Shown here: positions 50,481 to 61,015 of the stretch, piece by piece
How the letters are laid out: every line of letters begins with the position of its first letter
How positions within the stretch are numbered: the first letter of the stretch is position 1
Assembly (NCBI GenBank): GCA_951230915.1
Contig: OX579636.1
Location: 42,163,912 to 42,227,911 of the forward strand
DNA: 64,000 nt
Origin: Antitrichia curtipendula
Taxonomy: Eukaryota > Streptophyta > Bryopsida > Hypnales > Leucodontaceae
Reading direction: 5' to 3'
Translations under genes and position numbers: made by a program
The notes under the pieces: generated by a model
Told to the model about the DNA's origin: nothing
The model's input: only the letters and a program-made list of their open reading frames with translations
The model's database searches: none

Positions 50481-51952
50481 TCTCAGGAGGTGCTAGTACC
50501 ATTTTCTTATTGCCATTTGGCCAAACTCAAAGCAAATGATTATCCTTCCACACAAAACTCTTGGTTGGCTCACTATAGCTCCATTAGCACAAAACATGAT
50601 GGGAATAGAAATAATTAAATAATCACTCCAAATTACATTTAAAGGGGGATTTTTTGGCACCCACTTTTACATCAAATCAAATCAACATAAGTTTTTGGCC
50701 AACTCATTGTATAGTCCCAACCTAAGACCTCTACTAGTAATTTAATAAAAACTAAGCTCAAGAAATGTTCATGTGGTTCCAATTGATGTATTTGGTACAA
50801 CTAGGCTAATTATCTCCTAAATCTACAATATAAGAGAAGCTTTCACTTGATTCTTTAGTGAGACCTCAATGTCAATAAGTGAGGTTACTAAAACAACAAG
50901 GTTTCAATCCAATGGCCTTCAATGTTGCTAGGAAGCGAGCGGGGAGCGGGGAGCGTAGAGCGGGAAATAGTGAGTGGGGAGCCTACATGTTGGATGGAAA
51001 ATGAAAAAATGAAATGAAATTAGAATTTTTGGTGGATGAAAGTCGTTGACATTTCAGATGAAAGTCACTGAAAATTTGGATGAAGGTTACCAAAAATTTG
51101 GGTGGAAGTCACTAAAAATTTAGTGGATGTCAATTAAATTTTAGACTAGAGCATAATAAGGAGATGGTTTGGATGAAAAAAGTGGATGAAAGTAGATGAA
51201 TAAATTGAATGAAAGTAGTTGACATATTGGATGAAAGTGGATGAAAGTAGATGAATAAATTGGATGAAAGTAGTTGACATATTGGATGAAAGATTGAAAG
51301 TGGATGAAAGTAGATGAATAAATTCAATGAAAGTAGCTGAAATATTGGATGGAAGTTTAGGAAATAAATTCAATGAAAGTAGCTAAAATACAGGATGAAA
51401 TTATATGCTGTAAGAGTTTAGGCGTTACTTGAAAATACAAAGGGAGACTGCTATGAAAATGAGAAAATGAGTAACAAAATTCCATTGCCATGCACAAATG
51501 AATATTTTGAGATGATGGTACCTATGGCTATAGAAATATAGTGGCCTATGACCGCGGTTTAGGGTACAATATTGTTTTGCACCCACATAATAGTAGAACG
51601 GGAATACACCTATTACCGTGAAAATGTAAAACAGTTTGGAAGTAGACCTTGGTGCTTGTTCCAGGGTTTAGGAAAATGTTAATTTTGGACAATAGGTCAG
51701 ATCACTTGTTTCATATGTTGCCTTTTCGGCTACAAATGTTGGCACGATGCTAGAAATTACAAAAATAAAGCACATGCTGGGTATGACTTCATGCAAAGGA
51801 ACATCATGTACAATATGAGTGTACTTAAACCAATTTTTGAAAAGGGATGAGTTGATCTAATGAAATGTAAGTACTGGCCCTTTTAGTCTCAGTACATTTT
51901 CATTTATGTGTTCAGTAAACATAGGCTATGTTCTTTTACGCAAAAAGACAAC
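50481..51952. other. Spacer 3' of the transposase gene, repeat-rich
   Basis: It contains a GGGGAGCG-type simple repeat at about 50.93-50.99 kb and the minisatellite at 51.18-51.40 kb. I did not recognise a terminal inverted repeat for the neighbouring transposase gene. Confidence 0.5.
51175..51400 (+). repeat. Minisatellite, about 60-bp units
   Basis: Three full units start at about 51182, 51237 and 51300 with GTGGATGAAAGTAGATGAAT, and a partial fourth follows at about 51363. Each continues AAATT-ATGAAAGTAG and ends with an ATATTGGATG-like block. Upstream, shorter GGATGAAAGT variants run from about 51030. The antisense frames of up to 75 codons here are translations of the repeat. Confidence 0.85.
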
Positions 51953-54900
51953 CTAATTTGATCCCAAATGATTCAGTATTCCACTAAGAAGCACTTTCTT
52001 CACTTCATTGAAACTGAAACTTGCTGCATGAATGAAGGCCTCCGATGTGGACTGTAGGTTGCAGATGATAGTGAAAATAAAATAAAGGTGCTTACAGTTT
52101 GCCCAAGTTCCCCGCTTGCCCAAGCACTTTAGCTTCATCTCCTTGAAATTTGGGCAAGTGCAATCTGGAAAAGAGGATATAGTGAGCATGTACTTTTCAA
52201 GGCGAGGCTCTAGACCAGACATGAGTGACACTATGCAACCAAATCCAGGGTGGGGAACCATTGTCACCCTCTCTATGCGTGCATTCAGTGTTAGGGCCGA
52301 TGCGCAATTGTTCTGGTGCTTCACCAGTGGGACCTTCAGGTTGCGGCGAACGACCTTCCCTGCTCGAGTTGTTGGATGTTCATCTGGTGAAGACGGAACC
52401 GAGTAGGCACGCACAATTTGTATTCCTGCTTCTCCACCAAACAGTCTTCGAGGCGAAATGACTTGACGTTGCGGAAGTTGAAAGCCTGCCGCTTCAAAGG
52501 CCAAAATCTCGGCCTTTGAGAGTTTGGTGCCCATTTTCACTGGCCAAATGTTCGGAATAGCTGGTATTGATAACACCCACTTCCGCCGTGTACCTTTCAC
52601 ACATCGTTCAATGTCGTCGTTGCAAAAGAAAAATTGCATACGATCATGCCGATTTTTTTGGTAATTCACCATCATACCTGTATATGTTGGCGCCGCAGTA
52701 GCAATGTTGTTCTGGACTATTTGTGCTGTGCACTTCTTCTTGGTAATTGCTTGGAGTGCAAAGCATGCCTTTGCTGATGTTTTCGGTAAACGTGCTATGT
52801 GCCATTGCTCCTCGTTACACATGGTCTCTTGAATTGCTGTGACATGAGTCGAGTTCAGCGTACTAGTGACGCCTCCAATGTTTTCATATGATGTTAGCAC
52901 TGGAGGGGCCACATCCACACATGGAGAAACATCCTCCAAAATTATGTTCAAATCCGATGCACTTGAAGTGGCTCTCCACGACCGGGTTTGGATGCGTGGA
53001 TGGGAGAAATTGACTTTGTCCGGTCTATGTGAGTCATATTCGCAGCCAAGTGGCATGTCTGCCTTTCTCTTTTGCGATCCAAACACTTCTTCACCTTCAA
53101 GGTGAGGCTTTCTACTGAAAAATTCCTCTACACCTGGAATGTTTGAAATAGCTTCCGTGAGTGGCTTTGGATTGCCCGTTCGCTCGGCTGAACGTTGGGC
53201 TACGCGGAGCATTAGCTCTTCCTTCCCCGGTCCTGTACCTGGTTGATTTCCCTTTAGAAATTGGTAATACCGTACCATCTGCATGAAGGCTCTAACGAAA
53301 TCATCAACCGTTGCAATGTACAGATCGTTACCCCGATTTCCAGATTGTTGAAGCCACTTGTTATGTACTGTCTCAGCAAGGTTGCATGATGGCATTTCTG
53401 CTAGCTTTGACTCGTTCAGATCCTGACAGAAAATCATCCATAGACCACAATTAATTACCACTGTCCACAGACCTACTCTGATAAGGTGCATAAAGCAATA
53501 TTGAGGATCAAATAGCAGCGGTGGTATTAAATGGACACAAATCACTTTAAAGAAGTTTAATGATTCTTCCAAGACAATTTAGAGACAAGGACCCCTCTTG
53601 TTAGCGAGAGGAATTTCCAGGGACCAACACCATGGGTCATTGACAGATTCTCATCCTGCCCAGTGCGCAATTGACGAGGAAGAAATGAAAGAAATGTAAG
53701 CGGTTTACTTACTCACCCCTCTCTCGGTACCGAGAGGGGGGTCTAGGGTCTCCCTGCCATGCATCACTAAGAGATTTTTGCCTAACAAAGACCGCCCTCC
53801 TTGCCCACGTTCTAAGGGATCTACAAGGTCCATTTAGAATGGATCGGGTTGGAGCATTGGATAAATTCTAGTTATTGAACAAGAGGGGTAAAGAAGACAC
53901 TCACTTATTCATTAACATACAAAATCTCTGCATTATTTTCAGATGATAAGTAGGAAGGAGAAGGACTTACAAGTTGCATGAATCCGCCCCATTGATGATA
54001 CCGAAAATGCCAGAAAGAAAGCCACAACTCCAATCGATGCAGTCCTGAATCAGTGGTGGCTCCTGATGATAACCACCATGCTTTTATGGCTAGGTAATGA
54101 GTCTCAGACTCCTCGGGAGTCTGGGCGTTTTTATACTGCTTACAAAGTAGACGATGTTGATCTTGTAAGTCCCCGCGAATATCCGCCTTTGTACGTTTTT
54201 CCATGGATTGTGTCCAATGAAAGAGGCACATTCTTTCACGATGTTCCATTGGTACGGTACTGTCCCCACATCCATAGATTGTCCGCACAGCATTCCAATT
54301 TGCTTGTGCACTATCTGCCATAAACCCCTTGAATTGAGTGTCGCAAACCCCATGTCTTTCGACAACAGAGTTAAGGTTTTTCCAAAAGAGGATTTGAGCG
54401 GCACAATCTTCAGATTGCATGTCACAAACAGCGATTGTCATTACACGACAATACACGGAGTCGTATACATGACACGCCATGGTTGTCCATCCCTTCACGC
54501 GTTTGACGTGATCGAACATTAGCCACGCGTCTTGTAGGTCTCCTCCACTTTGCATTCGCTTCACTAGGTCAACTCCACTTCCAGGTCCTACTTCTGACAT
54601 TTTGAAAACAAAAACTTTGTCCACCTCTGTCCCTTGACCAGGGAATTTACTCTCTTGAACAAAAGCCCACATGCTTGACCCCCTCAACTTGGTAATGCTG
54701 TCAATCACTCCAAATCTCTTTAAATATTTGAAAGACGTTACCTCGTTTCGAATACTTGGGGAGCTGAAGTATTTGCATTTATCCAGTACAGGGACGAGTT
54801 CATTGAAGTCCAAAGTCTTGGTTTGCAGTCCATCCGGACACAGAATAAGCTCGCCCAAGAGTTCCTTTGTAGCCTCCATGACAATTGATGAGTTGGTGCC

Positions 54901-56067
54901 ACTCGGTGTTCTCTCCATCTGTTCTCCAATCAGAGTCCGAGTTCTCTCTTTCATATCGCGGAGTTCTCCATCTTTAACCGGGTGATCATGAGTGCCCAGA
55001 TGTATGAAAGCACGACTACGCGACTCATCCCCAGTAACGTAATAGACCTTCACACTACACCTGGCAATACACGAGGGAGGCTCCTTGCAGATTTTACAAA
55101 CAAGAGATGAACCTGGAGGATGGATATCGCCAACAGCCAGTGGAGTAGGTGACAATCCTTCCCATTCTATTTCATTTAAGTCCATGGTTCGGTGGACGCG
55201 ACTAAGGAACTCACACGAGGAATTTATGCAACGAAGATGACCTAGGCAAAAAGCGGTGCGGAACGATAACCCCATGGGGTTAGATATATTTGTGGTTACC
55301 ATCTTGGACCACGCGTGACCATCACAACGCCTATCCATGCCAACCATGTTCTTGGCCTCAAATTGAGTAGGATAGGATTGTAATGCAGGCAACTCGAATA
55401 TCACATTTCCATTAAACTGTGGAGGCAACGCCTGCACTCTTTCAATGGAAATAGTATTGTAACTGAGTTTGGACAACACATTTCTACATCCCTTTAACGT
55501 TCGAAGTCTTCTCAAGCAATCTATGACAGATAATCCTGAGAAACCAATTGCAAAAGTATTGCTTGTCATTGCTGGGGTCAAGTTTATAGGGGTTGGTACT
55601 GTCGACTGAGAAGGAGTGTCCATGTTCCTATTGTCCTGAGGGAGATCTACATCAGAATCATCACTCAAAATGGTGACATGATCTGGGAAGGCCTCCTTCT
55701 TCACACGAGTGAAGGTAGAGGTTTGAAATGACGACGAAGATGATCGATGGACTGCAAAAGCATCTGCACAAACAGACCTATTTGAATTGAGTACTCCGTA
55801 AGTCCTATATTTTCCGGGCTTCAGATGCCAGTACGTCTCCTCAGTATCTGAAATCGGGACTTGTCCTACGCTGTGAGTGATGTTCCCAGTGTCGGCATCA
55901 AATATGTCTTCTTCAAGATGAATCGACTCTACCTTTAGATTGAACCGTACACTTAATCTAAAAGCTGAAACCACGGCAAGTCCGTCTTGGCCCATAGGAA
56001 AAATGACAGGAACCTCGTCTCCATTTGCACTGACCACTATCATGTTCTCAAAGTCTACCATGGCCAT
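51953..56067 (-). CDS. MULE-like transposase with GCM1/WRKY-like zinc region and SWIM finger
   Basis: Probable DNA transposase, or a gene derived from one. Two exons (56067-53971, 53422-51953) join in phase 0 to 1188 residues without a stop; the donor is CTTGTAAGT and the acceptor CTGTCAG. The N-terminal 180 residues have no recognised domain. Residues about 270-365 hold ordered Cys/His pairs (C274, C280, C324, C327, C333, C337, then H356, H360, H362 in HLGTHDH), like a GCM1/WRKY-type DNA-binding region. The DDE-type core follows: D519 (WLMFDH), D585 (FMADSAQANW), CLFHW (614-618) and a candidate third acidic residue at E680. NLAETVHNKW lies just after the splice. Near the C-terminus is a SWIM finger CTCPNF...ANCKH (C1120, C1122, C1142, H1144). 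It is divergently arranged with the methyltransferase-like gene, 1.2 kb between start codons. It could be active or domesticated; no terminal inverted repeats were recognised. Confidence 0.85.
53590..53740. repeat. Two palindromic motifs in the transposase intron
   Basis: The intron (53423-53970) contains an imperfect CCTCTTGTTAGCGAGAGG near 53594-53611. It also contains a perfect CTCTCGGTACCGAGAG at 53721-53736. The second is followed after about 20 bases by GCCATGCA, as is one copy in the methyltransferase gene. They belong to the palindrome family also found at 57.5, 57.85 and 60.5-60.97 kb. Confidence 0.8.
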
Positions 56068-57265
56068 CAGATTTGAAAACGTCTAAGTAAAGTATTACAT
56101 GACAACATACAGTAATTGAAACAGATGAGTTGACTGAAATGATAGAGTGAGAATGTGAAAGAATGGTTGAACAAGATATGACTCAAGCAAATAAACAATA
56201 TGACTTAGATGGTAGAGATATATGAAAATTTGTAAGGTAGCATAATTTAGAGAAGTTCACCTTTTAAATGGAAAATGCAGGTTGGTGGCTAAGACAGAAG
56301 TAACTATCCAGTGACACTAAATGTCATAAAAGACATAATACGGTATCAACCGCCTAATATGGTTATTCATATTCACAATAATAAAGAGCCTGACTTCTCT
56401 GTGTAAAACAATAATTGCAGACTCCTATTTCAAGCGTATCCATGGGATTATGTCTTATAAAATCTACACAGCCAACTGAGACCGTCAATCAACCCAAACA
56501 AATAAAGTACATTAAGTGACAGTCTAGAAGTCATCTATAGGTAATACATTAGAAGCACAGGGCATATTTGGAGAAAAGTTTGGAAAACATAAACAACATG
56601 AAATCATAAACGTGTAGTATCTTCAGGAGTGGATCTCATTTTTTAATTGGTAAAATAACATAAGGGTTTAGGGTTTAGGATTGAAGCGAGGTATATTACT
56701 TTTTCAATTCTCAGGCAACATAAATATGAATTAAATATAGTGCTTTGAAGACTATATACAAGAATATAGCAGTTGGTAATTGAAAATAAAAAAAGCAAGT
56801 ATCAATAAAGCTGCTATACGTTCTGGAAATAATTTTAGTTACCTATGGCTTCAAAATTTGGAAATTCCAACTTTATTAGAAAAAACAATACTTCAGCCTT
56901 TTGCAGAGGCCCAAACAAATTTACCTCGGTGTGAAAGCTGACCAACGGCTCGACCAATGCTGCTCATTGCCGGTCACTTGGTAACCTACGATCTCCGGTC
57001 ACCTAAACCATAACCACCAACAACGAAATCCTAATCAGGAGAACACATTGGGGGCACCGACCGCGGCACTCTCCATTTCAATACCTTGTTGCCCCGTACG
57101 CCTCCCAACCGGAACACCACGATTGACAATTCCATCGATTGAATGTTTCATGGTCTATATGATTCACCATTTGAATGCCTCACCAGTCAAGGAATGCTTT
57201 ACATGCTTTCTGACTTACTCACATCTTTTGTGAATCTCAGTGTTTTCATCAAGAGCAGGCTGAGC
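56068..57265. promoter_or_regulatory. Divergent intergenic region between transposase and methyltransferase-like genes
   Basis: This 1.2-kb stretch separates the two start codons, so it must contain both promoters. It has no protein-like frame and is AT-rich in its left two thirds. No specific core element can be assigned by eye. Confidence 0.45.
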
Positions 57266-57430
57266 ATGGAGCGTAATTTGAGGTCGCGAAGCGGAAAGGC
57301 AATTGCAGACAGTGGCGATGCACCTGCACTACAGCCCAAGCCTCCGAATGACACGGTACGATTCTCCGGAATCCATTGTCTTGCAAAAAACAACTCGGCC
57401 ATGGCCGCGTTTCAGCAATTAGGTTTCACT

Positions 57431-57931
57431 TTCAAAGTTTCAATTAGGATGCAGGTCGTGAAGAGGAAATGAACAAGACCAAGCGCAGCTTGGGGAGGGT
57501 CTCGGTACCGAGACCGTAGGGTGGGGGGCGGCAGTCTTGGACATTTCCAAGATTTCCAGTGAAGGCCCGAGAGCTTCGGTTCCCAATTTTTTTTTGATTT
57601 CGTGTATTGGTTTTGTTTTTTGAGTTCTAATTCGAGAATCTCGGGGGAGAGTGGCATTCAGTTTTGGAAGGCAAGCGCGTGAGGCTCACACTCGAGGGCC
57701 AAATGGTATTTTCTGTGAATCGGAGTCATGAGGCTTGCAACCAGATGTGAATTTAGGGTTTCTTGTTTTTTTCTTTTTCTTCAAAGTTTTGATTAGGATG
57801 CAGGTCGTGAAGAGGAAATGAACAAGACCAAGCGCAGCTTGGGGAGGGTCTCGGTACCGAGACCGTAGGATGGGGGGCGGCTGTCTTGGACATTTCCAAG
57901 ATTTCCAGTGAAGGCTCGAGGGCTTTAGATC
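57431..57931 (+). repeat. Direct duplication (152 bp, offset 349) in intron 1, each copy with a palindrome
   Basis: Copies 57431-57582 and 57780-57931 are nearly identical. They share GGATGCAGGTCGTGAAGAGG, AGCGCAGCTTGGGGAGGG and CATTTCCAAGATTTCCAGTG. Each contains the perfect 18-base palindrome GGTCTCGGTACCGAGACC (57499-57516 and 57847-57864). The small number of differences suggests a recent event. Confidence 0.9.
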
Positions 57932-60464
57932 CAAAAAATTTCTTTCCTTGTCTAAATTATATCTCTTATTCTACTCAAGTCTCAAAGGGGACGCCTTCGA
58001 ATCAAGCTTTCGACAACACTGCACAGGAAGAGGGCCATATTCACGTGTCCCAGAGGGTCATGGCTGCAATACCTTTGGTAAGCCTCTTAGGATTATTAAA
58101 AGAACCCGTGTTGACAATAGATGACTTTTCTAAATTTGGAGTCATTTCCTAAATTATTCATCTTCTTCCTCTGTAGTTGAAAGTATCTTAGAGGCGATAA
58201 ATTCATCTCCTCCTCATAGTTTAGAGTACTGCACTTGTGTCCGCATCGAGGTAGTGGTCATATCCGCTTCAGCTTGGATGATGACATTCGAATCTACTGC
58301 TGCGGACATTATTTGCCTATGATCGAGAGGTGCTCTATGATTATTGAATGTTTTTTCTATCACTTGTTTTATTGATTCACCTTCTTATGTAGTATACTGT
58401 GGTACTCACGTTGAATCGGAATACCTATTTGATTTCTTATATCCATTCATACGTTATGGTCCAGACGCAGATAGACGCCCAAAGAAGCCCTCCTTCGGAG
58501 TTACTTGTTCCATCAGTAGCGGATCCAGTACCACAACCGCTAATCGAGTTCTTGGACATCAACGACATAAAAGAAGACAACGCTCCGGGATTCGGTGGAG
58601 ACATGATGGAAGATGAGATAAGGAAGACACATAAAATGGACGTCGTCTCTATTATTTTGAGCTTGAGGTTGACATCATCCGACTTGTCCAGGATGCGTAT
58701 CCCCTTATGTCGAATGATACCCATGCCAATGGTTCGGCCTACATTAGAGTGTGACCTTGTGCAACTCGAGAACCAGTTTGCATGGGGATACGAAGAGGGA
58801 GCAAGAGTCTTCTATGTTTCCATTGCAGACGAGCAAGGGCAGACCGGCGTGTTTTCGACTGTAGAGAAGGAAGAGTGGGGGCCACTGTGGAACCAAGTGA
58901 ATGACAAGTTCAACGCACAGCTCAGTTCCCAGACGGCACTAAGGCATTTGGTTGACCACAAATTCTACGTTTGTGATGGCAATCATCGTCGGATAGCTTG
59001 GATGAATCATATTAAGCGGAAGCATGCCACCGACATTGATTGACACTACGCTGTAGATTCTATCATTTTGGACACGAGGAGTTGAATTAGCACAACCATG
59101 CAGGTTATGCACGACATTAACCAGTAAGTACATTTTGCTCTTCAAGCAGAATACCATTCCATTTCCTAATAAATTGTTTTGTTCAAATCATTCTTAATTT
59201 TAAACTGACAATCGTGACACCTTCTTGTTTTTTAGGCACACGGAAAACTCGCACGTGAAGAACAACCTTGTCCATACATTATATCGAGTGCAAAAGTATG
59301 GTGTCATGGATCTGGAGAAGTTCCATGAGCTACTCAGCCCCGAGGAAATTAAGACTTGCAAGAATACGGCAAGGAAAACCTGGTACTCAATGCCCCTTGA
59401 AGTTTTCACATCGTTCATCTTTAAGGTATGAATTCCTGTTCAGTTTATTTTCATTTATCCTACGTTCGAAATTCCATGTACTCTAAAATAATTCCCATTC
59501 TAAATCAGTATGTGTATGCATACAGCAAGAGATTTCAGCGTTGGCGGACTTTACTGTTCGTAAGTACCACGAAGATACCCCGAAGGACGAGGTGACGCCG
59601 GATGGAGTGGCTACTGCAATGAGAAGATCTATCAAGGACTCCACGGCCTCTTTCCGCCAAAAGATGTCAAAGATAGTATCCGTGGCGGCTCCATCTCTAG
59701 GTCCCGGATTCCTACAAGAGGTAATTTTGTATTCCTCATTTGCTTTCAGGAACAATCAGACATTGAATTGGAGTATTTGGTCTAATTTCCTTTCTTTGTG
59801 ATTTTACAGATTGAGAGGCATTGGAGCCTTTTCACGGTACCGGAGTTAACCCTTGACAAGTTGCAAATGATATCATCTGCCGTAGCTTCCCCTGCACACA
59901 AAGTAAAATGGCTGAAGTGGATGAATGCATCTGCTCCTACAAGGGAGGCTCGTAGATTTCTAGCTCGGCCTGTCAACGAGGACAAATTGATGTTGTTCCT
60001 TGCGAGGGCAGTTTGGTATGCTGGGGTAAAGATATGTAACTTTCTCTTGCTTGTTGAGATGTCAACGTTATTTGTTGATATATATCCCTTTGTCAAATTA
60101 CACTGGATTCTCAATTAATTGCAAACATTGTTTGACTCTTAATAATATTCCATTCTTATTATAGCTAGAGGAGTCAGCTCTTACGCTCTTTGATACCGTT
60201 TGTAAGGCTCACAATATTCCAATCAATATGGATATTCCAACGGAGCCGCAAACACTATCCGAATATCTGGAGGAGTGGAGAATGAAACTATGGGACATGG
60301 CATACACTGGCATGTTCAAGGGATTGGAGCCTTTCAAAAAGTCTGATACTTTTGCAGACTTCCATGGAGCTACCCTCGCAGTGAAACGACTGCTCTACAG
60401 GTACTATATATGTTTATTGATGGACACCACTTCTTTATGTTTTATTGGTGTGTTTGCAAGAGTT

Positions 60465-61015
60465 AAAAAATCCAAGGCAAGAATGTGGTACCGGGAGGCT
60501 CTAATTTGTGAAGAGGTAGGAAGGCCAGAAGGGTGTCTTGTAACCAAGACGGCCTTTGGAATAGGGGCACCCCATGAAATACTTTCAGGAAATTATGGTT
60601 GGAAATCCAGTTTGAAAGTTTAGGAGGGGGCCCAAAAGTTTCAATTTGTCAAGAGATAGGCAACATGTGAAGGTGTCTTGGGTACTGAGACAACCTCAAA
60701 GAAGGGGAAACTCATGCAGTACTTACATGAAGCTAGTGCTCCAAATACAGTTAGAAAATTTTCGGTAGGGACTCGAAGATTCAAAGTTGTTAAAAGGTAG
60801 GGAGTCCATGCGGTTGTCTTGGTACCAAGACACCCTGAAAGGCGGGGCACGCCATGCACAAGTTACTTAGAAAATATCTCTAAATCCTATTGTCTGAGAG
60901 TGTGTGTACGTCAAAATTGATGTATGTCAAAATGTGGGCCGGTTATGCTGGTGTCTCGATAACGAGAGGGTCTCCAAGGGGAGGCAACTTATGGATGAAT
61001 ACTATTTTCTTGACA
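60465..61015 (+). repeat. Tandem array of about 140-bp units, each with a hairpin, in intron 7
   Basis: Unit starts with an AAGAGGTAGG-like block fall at 60511, 60651, 60792 and 60931, a period of 139-141. A partial unit lies before the first. Each unit has a palindrome about 25 bases in: GTCTTGTAACCAAGAC (60535), TGTCTTGGGTACTGAGACA (60674), the perfect TGTCTTGGTACCAAGACA (60815-60832) and TCTCGATAACGAGA (60954). In the first three, a GGGG-A-CATG block follows. Units are otherwise strongly diverged, so the conserved palindrome and spacing stand out. Confidence 0.85.

Noticed and set aside
60228..60623. Frame of 131 codons as one exon
   Set aside because: Only the part up to 60400 is exon 7; the rest reads into the tandem array of intron 7. 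The donor at 60400 joins in phase to 61066.
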